Below, piece after piece: positions 29,371 to 37,768 of a DNA stretch of 64,000 bases. How positions within the stretch are numbered: position 1 is the first letter of the stretch; the number at the start of each line of letters is the position of its first letter. Below the pieces are notes generated by a model. That model had not been told where the DNA came from and made no database searches. It saw nothing but the letters and a program-made list of their open reading frames with translations. This stretch comes from Clostridia bacterium (GTDB taxonomy: Bacteria > Bacillota > Clostridia > TANB77 > CAG-508): contig CAAGKN010000007.1 in assembly GCA_900770415.1 (NCBI GenBank), positions 124,001 through 188,000 on the forward strand. The letters run 5' to 3'. The translations under genes and the position numbers were made by a program.

Positions 29371-29404
29371 GGACGGTGCCAATAGGGACGGGGAATTTTG
29401 GCAC
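29361..29404. repeat. Dispersed palindromic repeat with GGGACGGGG core, copy 2 with internal duplication
   Basis: GTGCCAATAGGGACG occurs twice in tandem (29361-29375, 29376-29390), then GGGAATTTTGGCAC. The first unit overlaps the end of the preceding gene and supplies its last codons. Confidence 0.7.
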
Positions 29405-29609
29405 AATGAAATAGCAATAAAATAAAATTCATAAACACACCTCTGTGCGAATACAATTAAACAAATGTATTCGTATGGAGGTTTTGCTTTTATGAGAGGA
29501 GTTTCAATAGAAGAAAGAGCAGTAGCTCTAGCACAATATATAATAGATTCAAAAGATACAGTACGTGGAGCAGCTAAAAAATTTGGAATCTCAAAATCAA
29601 CAGTACACA
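29377..29609 (+). repeat. Left copy of 233-bp direct repeat flanking the mobilizable element
   Basis: It matches 33109-33341 with 6 mismatches by my count. It covers the GGGACGG hairpin, the spoIIID upstream region, ribosome site and the first 39 or so codons. Confidence 0.85.
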
Positions 29610-29731
29610 CCGATGTAACACTCCAGAACGGTAAAAATAAAGGACAACCTATTCCTGAAAGTATTGAAATTAAAGGAGTTTTCTTAAGTACAAAAAATCC
29701 TGTTGTGAGATTGGGATTGGTAATTAAATAA
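29492..29731 (+). pseudogene. Truncated spoIIID 5' fragment fused to unrelated tail
   Basis: Codons 1-39 (MRGVSIEERAVALAQYIIDS and KKFGISKSTVH) match SpoIIID at 33224; then the frame continues with 40 unrelated residues (DVTLQNGKNKGQPIPESIEI and on) to 29731. The recognition helix is kept but the C-terminal basic region of SpoIIID is gone. It has the same upstream region and ribosome site as the intact gene, so it may be expressed and could compete with or poison SpoIIID. It marks the left junction of the inserted element. Confidence 0.75.
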
Positions 29732-29742
29732 GTAAATAAAAC

Positions 29743-29776
29743 GTAAGTCTTAAAAGTAAAACTTTAAGGCTTATTT
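29743..29776 (+). terminator. Terminator after the spoIIID fragment
   Basis: AAGTCTTAAAAGT/ACTTTAAGGCTT stem with AAA loop, then ATTTTTTT. Confidence 0.65.
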
Positions 29777-29865
29777 TTTTACCCTAAAATTATACCAAAT
29801 CGTATTTTGAATGCCACAGAATCGAACGTGGTGCGAATAAAAACTAAACGAAAGGAGGATATGAT

Positions 29866-30378
29866 ATGCAAAAACTAAAAGGTCTATGGATACCAGCAGG
29901 AATCTTATTAAATGAAGATTTATCAGATAAAGAAAAAATAATATTATCAATGATTTTATATTTAAGTGAAGAAACTAAAAGTTGTTTTGCAAGCAATAAG
30001 TATATTGCAAATATAGTGAATGTAACACATGAAAGAGTATCTAAAATAATAAGGTCATTAAAAGATAAAGGATATGTAAGTATTAAATTAAAATATAAAA
30101 AAGATAGTAAAGAAATAGAAGAAAGACAGATTATACCTATAGTCGAAAATATCAATAGGTATAGTCAAGAAGTTCAAGAGGGTATTGAAACAAATAACTA
30201 TTCAGATAGTCAAAAACAACCATATCCTATAGTTGAAAAGGACAAAGATATAATAAATAATATAAAAAATAAAAATAATTATAATAATGTGTATTACCCC
30301 AACAATAAAAAATATATTCCATATAAAAGTGACAGATGCTTTGATGACTTTGATTGGGATAGCTTATATGCAAATTAA
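29866..30378 (+). CDS. Winged-helix protein of the element, possible replication initiator
   Basis: This 170-residue protein has a DnaD/replication-initiator-type winged helix in residues 1-70: LKGLWIPAGILLNEDLSDKEKIILSMILYL, then CFASNKYIANIVNVTHERVSKIIRSLKDKGYV. This start (WIPAGILLNEDLSxxEKxxLSxI) is typical of small plasmid and ICE helix-turn-helix proteins. The rest is low-complexity, Asn/Lys-rich. ATG 29866 follows AAAGGAGG. It lies before oriT and the relaxase, so a role in replication or regulation of transfer is likely. Confidence 0.6.
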   Translation: MQKLKGLWIPAGILLNEDLSDKEKIILSMILYLSEETKSCFASNKYIANIVNVTHERVSKIIRSLKDKGYVSIKLKYKKDSKEIEERQIIPIVENINRYSQEVQEGIETNNYSDSQKQPYPIVEKDKDIINNIKNKNNYNNVYYPNNKKYIPYKSDRCFDDFDWDSLYAN

Positions 30379-30551
30379 AAAAGAGGTTAATTCTACTAGA
30401 TTAGAAATAGCTTCTTTTTAATTTGCCTAAAAAACTATTTATAGTTTTTTAGCAATCTAAAATAAAAAAACAGTGTTTTATGTTTTGGATTGGGAGGGGT
30501 GCGGGGCAATAGCCCTGCCACACTAACACTTTTTGAAGCAGTCAGCTAAAA
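30379..30551. other. Intergenic region upstream of the relaxase
   Basis: Contains a small terminator-like stem (AAAAACTAT/ATAGTTTTT) near 30430-30450 and a GC-rich patch (GGGTGCGGGGCAATAGCCCTGCC) near 30496, typical of the region before a mob gene. Confidence 0.4.
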
Positions 30552-30577
30552 AAGTGTTGTAGTGTGTTACAACACTT
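30552..30577 (+). other. Candidate oriT inverted repeat
   Basis: AAGTGTTGTA, GTGTGT, TACAACACTT is a perfect 10-bp inverted repeat 43 bases before the relaxase start. MobV relaxases nick next to such a repeat at the 5' side of their own gene. Confidence 0.65.
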
Positions 30578-30619
30578 CAAGGTGTTAGCTAAAGAGCATA
30601 TGCAAAGGAGGGATGAATT

Positions 30620-31804
30620 ATGAGCTATGCTATTGTTAGAAATGAAAAATACAAAAGAGAAGATTTGAAAGGAATTTATCGACATAACGAAAGAAAAAAT
30701 AAAAATTATTCTAATAAAAACATCAATCAAGAATTATCTTATCTTAATTATTCTTTAAAAGATTGTAAACATTCTTATGAAAAAGAATTTGAATTAATTA
30801 GAGAAAAATACAATTTAAAAGGGCAAATAAAAACTGTGAGTAATATTGTATGTGAGTATATTATAACGTCTGATAAAGAGTTCTTTAATTCTATCGGTGA
30901 AGAAGAAACTAAAAGATATTTCAAAACTGCTTATAAATTTGTGTGTGATTACAAGAATTTAGGAGAACAATATATTTTATCTGCAAAAATACATATGGAT
31001 GAAGAAACTCCACATATGCATTTAGTATTTATACCAGTAGTTCATACACAAGATAAAAAAGGAAATGATATTGATAAAATTGCTTGTAGTGAATTTTGGA
31101 AAGAAAAAGATAGTTATAGACAATTACAAGATGCATTTTATAATTATGTAAAAGCTAATAACTTTAATCTAGAAAGAGGTAAGGAAGATGGCAGAGTTCA
31201 TTTATCTGTTGAAGATTATAAAAAAATAACTGGTTTTGAAAATTCTAAAACAGTTCTGCAAGATATTGAATTACAATTACCAGATGTGCCTAATATAAAA
31301 GATTTTAGTAAAATAATGCTTGGTAGAGATGAAAAAATAGAAGAACTAATTATAAAACCTAAAAATAAATTAATAGAGAAATTACACGAAGAAAATTGCT
31401 CTTTACATCACGAATTATATAAACAATGTAGATTAGTTGATAAAGCTGAAAAATATGAAAAAGAAAGACAATCTATTTTAGCAGAAAATAAAGAGATTAA
31501 AGAAAATCTTAAAACATTAGAAAATGATTATCCTATTAAGCTAAAACAAGAAATAAGAAAAGTTGAAAATAAATATGAAGATGAAATATATCATTTAGAA
31601 AAGGAAAATAAGTTTTTGAAGAAAATTATAAATACTTTTGAAAAAACAGTTAATAAGTTTATAAAATGGATAGTAAAGAGATTTGATATAGCTGAAGAGG
31701 ATAATTTAATAAGATATTTTGAAAAAGAAACACATAATTTAATTGATCCAGAAAAACAAATAAGAAAAGAAGAAAGAGAAAAAGAATGGGATTTAGAATA
31801 TTAA
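30620..31804 (+). CDS. MobV-family (Pre/Mob) relaxase
   Basis: This 394-residue protein starts MSYAIVRNEKYKREDLKGIYRHNERKNKNY, motif I of the MobV family (as in pMV158 MobM), where the N-terminal His is the nucleophile in relatives. Motif III is AKIHMDEETPHMHLVFIPV (HxDExxPHxH), which binds the metal. The C-terminal half (about 240-360) is coiled coil. It nicks at oriT and pilots single-stranded DNA. ATG 30620 follows AAAGGAGG. It is the only transfer gene here, so it needs a helper conjugation system. Confidence 0.92.
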   Translation: MSYAIVRNEKYKREDLKGIYRHNERKNKNYSNKNINQELSYLNYSLKDCKHSYEKEFELIREKYNLKGQIKTVSNIVCEYIITSDKEFFNSIGEEETKRYFKTAYKFVCDYKNLGEQYILSAKIHMDEETPHMHLVFIPVVHTQDKKGNDIDKIACSEFWKEKDSYRQLQDAFYNYVKANNFNLERGKEDGRVHLSVEDYKKITGFENSKTVLQDIELQLPDVPNIKDFSKIMLGRDEKIEELIIKPKNKLIEKLHEENCSLHHELYKQCRLVDKAEKYEKERQSILAENKEIKENLKTLENDYPIKLKQEIRKVENKYEDEIYHLEKENKFLKKIINTFEKTVNKFIKWIVKRFDIAEEDNLIRYFEKETHNLIDPEKQIRKEEREKEWDLEY

Positions 31805-31853
31805 AAAACTAAAAAGCCATATTCAAATTATTGAATATGACTTTTAGTTTTAA
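31805..31853. terminator. Bidirectional terminator between relaxase and 31856 gene
   Basis: AAAACTAAAAAGCCATATTCAA pairs with TTGAATATGACTTTTAGTTTT; T-runs on both sides. Confidence 0.75.
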
Positions 31854-31855
31854 GA

Positions 31856-32206
31856 TTAAAATTTCCAAGGAATCTTGGGAGTGAAAACCATAGAGTAACA
31901 ATTACATCTATTTTTTGCCCAAGGTTTCTTGCCTCTTTTTTGTCCGCAACAATCGCAAATTTGGTCTGTATCGTATGCGTGATTTCGTTTCCAGTTTTGA
32001 CGCTCTTTCTTACTTCCTACAGCAAAAACACGTCTTTGTTCTGCAATTACTTCCAAATCTAAATCACTTGTAAGTTTCTGGGGATTATTTTCAAAATTCC
32101 ATGGTTTAGTAACCTTTAAAGCATCGTGAATTAGTTTGGCTAATCCAGTAAGTGGCTCAGAAGTTGTAAACATTCGGCTTTCGCTTAAGTCTACATTCCT
32201 TTTCAT
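31856..32206 (-). CDS. Hypothetical protein with CxCC/CNC zinc-like cluster
   Basis: The 116-residue protein has cysteines in QICDCCGQKR and NRCNCYSM that could bind zinc. I recognise no family. It overlaps the upstream gene by 4 bases (ATGA), so they are translationally coupled. Codon use (more GTC/TTC/GAC and AAG) and GC content differ from the neighbours, pointing to recent transfer. Confidence 0.6.
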   Translation of the reverse strand: MKRNVDLSESRMFTTSEPLTGLAKLIHDALKVTKPWNFENNPQKLTSDLDLEVIAEQRRVFAVGSKKERQNWKRNHAYDTDQICDCCGQKRGKKPWAKNRCNCYSMVFTPKIPWKF

Positions 32207-32940
32207 TTTTTCTCACCACCTAAGAAGCTTCTGATTCTCTTGAATACTCCTTTTTTCTTGCTGTGGTCAATTCTGAAAGCGTCTCTTGACGGAACGAGTT
32301 GGTCTAACTGTTTCTTCAACTCCTCAATATCTTCAGGAGTATTAATAGTTCTGACAACATTGCGTTTTTTACTTGCTTCGACTTCATTTACCATCTTGTC
32401 TAAAGTAAGGTCGCAATATTCATCTTCCCAGTCACCCAAGAAATAAAATCTGTCAATGACTGTTCTTGTCTGTTCATTTTGGAAAGTACCAAACAGAATT
32501 GGGTCTTTTGGCCTACGTTCCTTTTCAACTTGTCTTTCAACTTTTCCAGTGTAGTCGGTAAAGAGAATATAGAGTTGGTCAAATTTATCTTTGACCTGTT
32601 CGATAATAGCAACGATTTCATCAGGAATCTCTCTCTCGTATTTTTCGAGTTCGATAATCTTAACAGTATCTTTTGCAATATTATCGATATATTCTTCGAT
32701 ATCGTCTCTGTAGATAAAGGTTGTAATACCCATCTTAACGATTTCTCGTTCAGCCTCAACACTTTGAAGATGGAATAACAACTTTCTCATACCGGCAGTC
32801 TGACCAGTGATTTTGTACTTGTTCAGCAACTCCAAACAGTTATCATAGATTCTTGATAAGTCTTCATCTGTTACTGTTTGTTTCCGTGCCTTTACAATTT
32901 CAAAATACTCGCTAGGGTTAAGTTCTCTTTGTTCGCTCAT
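32203..32940 (-). CDS. Hypothetical protein of foreign base composition; contains in-frame CGG
   Basis: This 245-residue, highly charged, helical protein has no recognised domain. ATG 32940 follows AAAGGAG. The C-terminus is basic (KKKGVFKRIRSFLGGEKK). Codon use is GC-richer than the native genes. Codon 19 is CGG followed by A (32886-32884): decoding CGGA as glycine would shift it into a stop after a few codons (GGA AAC AAA CAG TAA). This gene could thus be untranslatable in full in this host unless arginine reading at CGG competes. It is coupled with the 31856 gene. Confidence 0.6.
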   Translation of the reverse strand: MSEQRELNPSEYFEIVKARKQTVTDEDLSRIYDNCLELLNKYKITGQTAGMRKLLFHLQSVEAEREIVKMGITTFIYRDDIEEYIDNIAKDTVKIIELEKYEREIPDEIVAIIEQVKDKFDQLYILFTDYTGKVERQVEKERRPKDPILFGTFQNEQTRTVIDRFYFLGDWEDEYCDLTLDKMVNEVEASKKRNVVRTINTPEDIEELKKQLDQLVPSRDAFRIDHSKKKGVFKRIRSFLGGEKK

Positions 32941-33017
32941 TGTGTATAACTCCTTTCGTTAATTGCGGACTATCAGCTTGAAATTTAACCTTATGTTAAG
33001 AAAAATACTTCCTTAAC

Positions 33018-33074
33018 AATTATGCAAAGCGCATAATTCTAATATATTATACACCAATTTTACATAATTTGCAA
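33018..33074 (-). promoter_or_regulatory. Promoter and palindrome for the 32940 operon
   Basis: On the minus strand TTGCAA (33074-33069) and TATAAT (33051-33046) are spaced 17. Downstream AATTATGC/GCATAATT (33018-33038) is an inverted repeat between promoter and gene, like an operator. Similar palindromes occur before 42183 and 50697. Confidence 0.7.
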
Positions 33075-33108
33075 ATATTCACTTTTACTACCAAATTCTA
33101 AAATTCTA

Positions 33109-33341
33109 TGCCAAAAGGGACGGGGAATTTTGACACAATGAAACAGCAATAAAATAAAATTCATAAACACACCTCTGTGCGAATACAATTAAACAAATGT
33201 ATTCGTATGGAGGTTTTGCTTTTATGAGAGGAGTTTCAATAGAGGAAAGAGCAGTAGCTCTAGCACAATATATAATAGATTCAAAAGATACAGTACGTGG
33301 AGCAGCTAAAAAATTTGGAATTTCAAAGTCAACAGTACACA
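33109..33341 (+). repeat. Right copy of 233-bp direct repeat, including GGGACGG hairpin copy 3
   Basis: TGCCAAAAGGGACGGGGAAT at 33109-33128 leads the copy, then the shared region to codon 39 of spoIIID. Confidence 0.85.
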
Positions 33342-33490
33342 AAGACGTAAGTGAAAGGCTAATACATATAAATCATGCATTAGCAATAGAAGTTAGAAAA
33401 GTATTAGACGAGAATAAGGCGGAAAGGCACATAAGAGGAGGAATGGCTACTAAATTAAAATATAGCCATGAAAAAGATATAGCAGGTTAA
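33224..33490 (+). CDS. spoIIID: Sporulation transcription factor SpoIIID
   Basis: The 88-residue protein begins at ATG 33224 behind TATGGAGG. It has the SpoIIID helix-turn-helix (AAKKFGISKSTVHKDVSERL, residues 31-50) and the basic C-terminal tail (GGMATKLKYSHEKDIAG) that contacts flanking DNA. It controls many mother-cell sigma-E genes. It is the intact copy; the left fragment at 29492 lacks the end. The element's right junction lies in this gene, so the insertion duplicated rather than disrupted it. Confidence 0.93.
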   Translation: MRGVSIEERAVALAQYIIDSKDTVRGAAKKFGISKSTVHKDVSERLIHINHALAIEVRKVLDENKAERHIRGGMATKLKYSHEKDIAG

Positions 33491-33519
33491 TATAAAAACG
33501 TAAATTTATTTATTAAATA

Positions 33520-33551
33520 AAAATTCCAAGAAAGTTTCTTGGAATTTTTTT
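33520..33551 (+). terminator. Terminator after spoIIID
   Basis: AAATTCCAAGAAA, G, TTTCTTGGAATTT then T-run. Confidence 0.85.
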
Positions 33552-33615
33552 ATATACTATAATCGCTATTGCCTTTGAGATTTCCTCATTTCATTCAGAA
33601 ACTCAAATCGGCGAG

Positions 33616-33644
33616 AAGAAAAGTGTGGCAAAGCCACTTTTCTT
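33616..33644 (-). terminator. Terminator after the zinc-ribbon gene
   Basis: GTGGC AAA GCCAC with flanking AAGAAAA/TTTTCTT, one bulge; it follows the minus-strand stop. Confidence 0.5.
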
Positions 33645-33651
33645 GTGCTTA

Positions 33652-33810
33652 CTAGAAATTATTTCTTCTTTGTTGTTTTCTTGCTTTTCTACATTCTGGG
33701 CATCTTACAGGATCATTTTCAAATCCTTTTTCTGCATAAAAAGCTTGTTCACCTTCTGTGAAAACAAATTCAGCACCACAGTCTTTGCATGTTAATGTTT
33801 TGTCTGCCAT
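33652..33810 (-). CDS. Small zinc-ribbon protein (PF13451-like)
   Basis: A 52-residue protein too short for usual ORF cut-offs, with ATG at 33810 and GGAGG 10 bases before. The sequence MADKTLTCKDCGAEFVFTEG has CxxC, and DPVRCPECRKARKQ a second CxxC, with EQAFYAEKGF between them. This is the zinc-ribbon domain often found as a short stand-alone protein in Clostridia. It probably binds zinc and nucleic acid or protein. Function is unknown. Confidence 0.85.
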   Translation of the reverse strand: MADKTLTCKDCGAEFVFTEGEQAFYAEKGFENDPVRCPECRKARKQQRRNNF

Positions 33811-34042
33811 TGTATAATACCTCCTTCTTAGAAATTCTAATTTAATTATTTTGACACAAATGATCCTATCTAAAAAGAAGGGTAAAAGTCTCTAATAAAT
33901 TAAATTGGTTGGGCTTTACAACCATTCACAGTATAACATTAAAAAAAATAAAAAACAATAGTAAAGAAAAATAAAATAACGCACATTTCGCCAAAAAGCG
34001 ACATAAGATATATTAGCCAAAAATTTTTTTGAGGTGATAAAT
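33811..34042. other. Divergent intergenic region
   Basis: About 230 AT-rich bases between the zinc-ribbon gene and yabG. It has a possible minus-strand promoter near 33935 but no clear RNA gene. Confidence 0.35.
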
Positions 34043-34864
34043 GTGAATATAAAAAAAGGAGATATAGTAGGAAGAAAATCATATGGAAAAGATATATATT
34101 TTATAGTAAATCAAATTTTGACTACTACTAGAAATCATAAATTTGCAATATTAAAAGGATTAAATATTAGAATTGAGGCAGACAGCCCAATTGAAGATTT
34201 AGAAATAATAGGGAAAGATGAAATAATAAATAGTATAAAAAAATATGATAGTTTTTTAGAAGAAAGAATAAAAAAAAATAGAATCTATGAAAGCAATGAA
34301 AAAAACTTTACTAGGCAAAAAATATATTTAGGCAAAATATTGCATCTAGATGGTGACAGAAGATATAGTGATAAATCCGCAAAATACTATAATAAAGCAG
34401 GTTTAAATGCGATAGTAAAAAATGTACCAGAAAATAGGCAAGCAAGTATTGTAGTACCACTTTTAAAAAAATATAATCCAGATATATTAATAGTTACAGG
34501 GCATGATGCAATGCTAAAAAAAGGAACTAATTACAATAATATATATAATTATAGAAATTCGAGGCATTTTATAAATACAGTAAAAGAAGCAAGAAGATGG
34601 GGATCTTCTTCAGATAAACTTGTAATATTTGCAGGCGCGTGTCAAAGCTTTTACGAAGCAATAATAGCATCTGGAGCAGACTTTGCATCATCACCGGGAA
34701 GGATTTTAATAGATTTCGTTGATCCATTAATTGTAGCAGAAAAAATAGCTATTGCAGATGAATGTAGATTTGTTACAAGCAATGAAATTTCAAGAGAAAT
34801 AAAAGAAGGTGTAAAAGGAGTAAGTGGCGTTGGAGCCAGGGGAAAAAAGAAAATTATAGGTTAG
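34043..34864 (+). CDS. yabG: Sporulation-specific protease YabG
   Basis: YabG trims spore coat proteins in the mother cell. The start is the GTG at 34043 because GAGGTG precedes it and relatives begin M-IKKGDIV; an upstream GTG at 34034 is in frame but badly placed. The 273-residue protein holds KKGDIVGRKSYGKDIYFIV at the N-terminus, LHLDGDRRYSDKSAKYYNKAGL, VTGHDAM and FAGACQSFYEAIIASGADFASSPG, where the conserved His and Cys probably form the active site. It precedes veg, the usual neighbour in Firmicutes. Confidence 0.9.
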   Translation: MNIKKGDIVGRKSYGKDIYFIVNQILTTTRNHKFAILKGLNIRIEADSPIEDLEIIGKDEIINSIKKYDSFLEERIKKNRIYESNEKNFTRQKIYLGKILHLDGDRRYSDKSAKYYNKAGLNAIVKNVPENRQASIVVPLLKKYNPDILIVTGHDAMLKKGTNYNNIYNYRNSRHFINTVKEARRWGSSSDKLVIFAGACQSFYEAIIASGADFASSPGRILIDFVDPLIVAEKIAIADECRFVTSNEISREIKEGVKGVSGVGARGKKKIIG

Positions 34865-34973
34865 TAATAGCAATGTAACAATAATGTAACATAAATGTAA
34901 TAAAACAGAGCCAAAACACGAAAACACTTACAGTACCAACAATTACAAAAGATAAACAAACTCCATTCTTTTT

Positions 34974-35001
34974 TGACATTTTTCATACCCGATGATATAA
35001 T
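34974..35001 (+). promoter_or_regulatory. Promoter of veg
   Basis: TTGACA at 34974-34979 and TATAAT at 34996-35001, spacer 16. Confidence 0.75.
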
Positions 35002-35035
35002 AACGCTAACCAAAATAGTGAAGGTGCGTGATTAT

Positions 35036-35308
35036 ATGATCTACAAAAATGATATTTCTTCATTAAAAGAAGAAATAGGAGAAAAAATTGGACAAAAGAT
35101 AATTGTTAAAGGATCACTTGGGAGAAACAAACCTTTTGAAGAGGAAGCTGTTATTAAAGAAACATACCCTAACATTTTTGTGGTAAAGTATGAAGAACAT
35201 GACACGAATGTAAGTTACAGATATACAGACATACTTACAAGAGATTTAGAGGTTTCCGTTTTTGATGGAGAAGGATATTGTCCATTAATTCCACCAATAC
35301 AAAAGTAA
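35036..35308 (+). CDS. veg: Veg protein
   Basis: The 90-residue protein begins at ATG 35036 behind GAAGGTG (an earlier in-frame start at 34973 lies in the promoter). KIIVKGSLGRNKPFEEEAVI and TYPNIFVVKYEE, then SVSYRYTDILT-like VSYRYTDILTRDLEV, are the SH3-like Veg core. In Bacillus Veg stimulates biofilm matrix expression. The yabG-veg pair is conserved in Firmicutes. Confidence 0.88.
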   Translation: MIYKNDISSLKEEIGEKIGQKIIVKGSLGRNKPFEEEAVIKETYPNIFVVKYEEHDTNVSYRYTDILTRDLEVSVFDGEGYCPLIPPIQK

Positions 35309-35316
35309 GATAATTG

Positions 35317-35382
35317 GCTGTTAGCGAAATCTAAGATTTCGACAGCCGTGAAAAAATTCCTAATTTATTAGGAATTTTTTTT
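35317..35382 (+). terminator. Two hairpins after veg
   Basis: GGCTGT..CGAAATCT/AGATTTCG..ACAGCC, then a terminator AAATTCCTAAT/ATTAGGAATTT followed by TTTTT. Confidence 0.8.
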
Positions 35383-35432
35383 GTCCTTCTTAATATAATA
35401 TATATTATTAAACTTTTAAGGAGGGATTTTAT

Positions 35433-36974
35433 ATGCCAGTAGAAACAGAAAAAGAGAATGTATGTATAAACCAAATAATTGGACAAAAGAGAGCAGAAAC
35501 ATTCGTAGAGGGAGATGTTATTGTAAATGATGTTAAACCAGATGTCTTAAATATAATAAGCGCAAATGGAATAGCATGCGTATATAAAAAAGAAGTAATG
35601 GATGGAAAGATAAGAATAGATGGTAGTGTAAATACATACATTATATACCTAGCAGACAGTGAAAACGGCAATATTAGAAGTCTAAATACAGTATTAGACT
35701 TTACTCAAATAATCGATATTGATAATTGTAGACCAGATATGATTTTAAATGAAAGTGTTTCAGTTAAAAATATTGATTGCAGAATTATAAATGAAAGGAA
35801 AATAAGTATAAAAGCAAGCTTGGATGTAGAAGCAAAACTATATTCTAATGAACAAACAGATATTATTACTGGCATAACAAATTTTGATGATATGCAAACA
35901 TTAAGTAACAATAAATGCATTAGTTCATTGGTAGGAGAAGGAAATACAAGAGTATATGCAAAAGATACACTTTCAGTAGACAGTGTAGACGATTTAGCAG
36001 AAATAATGAATGCAAGTTTAAAAATAGTTAATAAAGAAGTAAAGTTAAGTTATAATAAAGTATTGGCAAAGGCAGAGACAGAAATTTGGATAATGTATTT
36101 AACAGAGGACAATAGAATAAATAATGTTAGCACAAAAATACCTATAATGGGATTTATAGATATAGAAAATATAAATGATAATAGTATTTGTGATGTTGAT
36201 TACAAATTAAAAAATTTAATAATAAAACCAAACAATGGGGAAACTCATTCAATTTATGTGGAAGCGGAAATGGAATTAAGTTGCTTTGCGTATGAAAGTA
36301 AAGAAATTAATTTAATAGAAGATATGTATAGCATATCACAGGATGTTGAATTTAATAAAAAGAATATAACAACAATAGCAGGAAAACAAAATATCAGACA
36401 AGATTGCAATATAAGAGAGCAAATTTCAATGCCAGAAGTAGGTTCAAATAAAATATATTGTGCAAATACAAAACCAATTATAAACGATACAAAAGTAATG
36501 AATGGAAAAATATTGTATAGTGGAGAATTAAGTATAGAGTTCTTGTATGAAGTTAGCAATGGTATGGAAGCTAAAAGAATAAACTTGCCATTTAATTTTG
36601 AAGCACAATCAGACCTTATAGAAGCAAATAACAATGTAGATACAGATTTGACAGTAGAACAAGATAATTTCGTTATTGTATCAGATGGAAACATAGAAGC
36701 AAATATAACAATGCAATTTAATATAGGCATTTCAAAAACAGAAAAAATAAGCATAATTGATGATTTAGAGGTTAAAGAATGTAGACAAAACAACATTTAT
36801 AGTATGATAATCTATTTTGTAAAACCAGGAGATACTTTATGGAAAATTGCTAAAAAGTTTAGAAGTACAGTAGAAGACATTGCAAGAGTAAATGGAATAG
36901 AAGACGAAAACAAGATTTATGTAGGACAGCAATTATATATACCAAAATATATAAAGAAAAGAATAGCAGTGTAA
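35433..36974 (+). CDS. sipL: SPOCS (DUF3794) and LysM sporulation coat protein, SipL-like
   Basis: This 513-residue protein has repeats of the SPOCS/DUF3794 beta domain (about residues 25-150, 165-290 and 310-440) and a C-terminal LysM domain (VKPGDTLWKIAKKFRSTVED, about 460-505). C. difficile SipL has this order and links the coat to the spore surface through SpoIVA. The sporulation role is from homology by domain order. It is followed three bases later by yunB, and together they look like one transcript. Confidence 0.85.
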   Translation: MPVETEKENVCINQIIGQKRAETFVEGDVIVNDVKPDVLNIISANGIACVYKKEVMDGKIRIDGSVNTYIIYLADSENGNIRSLNTVLDFTQIIDIDNCRPDMILNESVSVKNIDCRIINERKISIKASLDVEAKLYSNEQTDIITGITNFDDMQTLSNNKCISSLVGEGNTRVYAKDTLSVDSVDDLAEIMNASLKIVNKEVKLSYNKVLAKAETEIWIMYLTEDNRINNVSTKIPIMGFIDIENINDNSICDVDYKLKNLIIKPNNGETHSIYVEAEMELSCFAYESKEINLIEDMYSISQDVEFNKKNITTIAGKQNIRQDCNIREQISMPEVGSNKIYCANTKPIINDTKVMNGKILYSGELSIEFLYEVSNGMEAKRINLPFNFEAQSDLIEANNNVDTDLTVEQDNFVIVSDGNIEANITMQFNIGISKTEKISIIDDLEVKECRQNNIYSMIIYFVKPGDTLWKIAKKFRSTVEDIARVNGIEDENKIYVGQQLYIPKYIKKRIAV

Positions 36975-36977
36975 AAA

Positions 36978-37688
36978 ATGGATAGTATTTATTCACGTAA
37001 AAGAATAAACATTCCTAAAATAAAAGGATTTTATACGAAAAACAATAATAAAAACAAAAAAATCTTAACAGTTTGCGTAATAGTATGCATAAGCGTATTA
37101 ACATTTTACAGTATATTAAAGTCAATTGATCCAATATTTGATGGCTTATGCATACAAAAAGCAAAAACAATTGCAACAGAAATAGTAAATGCACAAAGTA
37201 GTGTTGCGTTAGACAATATAGACTATAAAGATATTGTATCAGTAGTAAAGGACGAAGCCAATAATACAAATATATTAAAAACAGATGTGGTAGTTATAAA
37301 TAAAATTGCCTCAGATGTAGCTTTAGAAATAGAAAAAGAACTCCAAAATCTAAAAAACGAAGAAATACGTATTCCAATTGGGGCATTAACTGGTAATAAA
37401 TATTTAGCTGGTATGGGCCCGGGAGTAAAGATAAAAATTATACCAACAGGAAATATAATAACAGAATTAAAAACAGAGTTTCAAGCACAAGGAATAAATC
37501 AAACAATGTATAGAATATATTTAGAGTTAAAATGTGATACAAATATTTTAACTCCATATAAAACAATACATGAAGAAATTGTAAATCAAGTATTGTTAGT
37601 AGAAACATTAATAGTTGGAGATGTGCCACAAACTTATTATAATTTAGAAGGATTAGATAACAAAAATGCAGTTGATATAATAGAATAA
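36978..37688 (+). CDS. yunB: Sporulation protein YunB
   Basis: The 236-residue protein has one membrane helix (ILTVCVIVCISVLTFYSIL, about residues 29-47) and a conserved outer part with KSIDPIFDGLCIQKAKTIATE, EEIRIPIGALTGNKYLAGMGP and KTIHEEIVNQVLLVETLIVGDVPQTYYN, the signature of YunB. It is made under sigma-E in the mother cell. ATG 36978 starts 3 bases after the SPOCS gene stop. Confidence 0.9.
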   Translation: MDSIYSRKRINIPKIKGFYTKNNNKNKKILTVCVIVCISVLTFYSILKSIDPIFDGLCIQKAKTIATEIVNAQSSVALDNIDYKDIVSVVKDEANNTNILKTDVVVINKIASDVALEIEKELQNLKNEEIRIPIGALTGNKYLAGMGPGVKIKIIPTGNIITELKTEFQAQGINQTMYRIYLELKCDTNILTPYKTIHEEIVNQVLLVETLIVGDVPQTYYNLEGLDNKNAVDIIE

Positions 37689-37768
37689 AATTCTAAATTT
37701 TGCTTGCTTTTAATTCTAGTATGTGATAATTTATAAATTGTAAGAATAGAATTTAGGAGGAATGTAAA

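Larger units (their letters stand above)
29377..33341. mobile_element. Integrated mobilizable element at spoIIID
   Basis: Between two copies of the spoIIID 5' region are an HTH gene, an oriT-like inverted repeat, a MobV relaxase and two GC-richer reverse-strand genes, about 3.7 kb. There is no visible integrase or conjugation apparatus, so it would need helper functions to move. The direct repeat is 97% identical and long, which fits duplication by single crossover of a plasmid carrying a spoIIID fragment better than a short att site. Confidence 0.65.
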
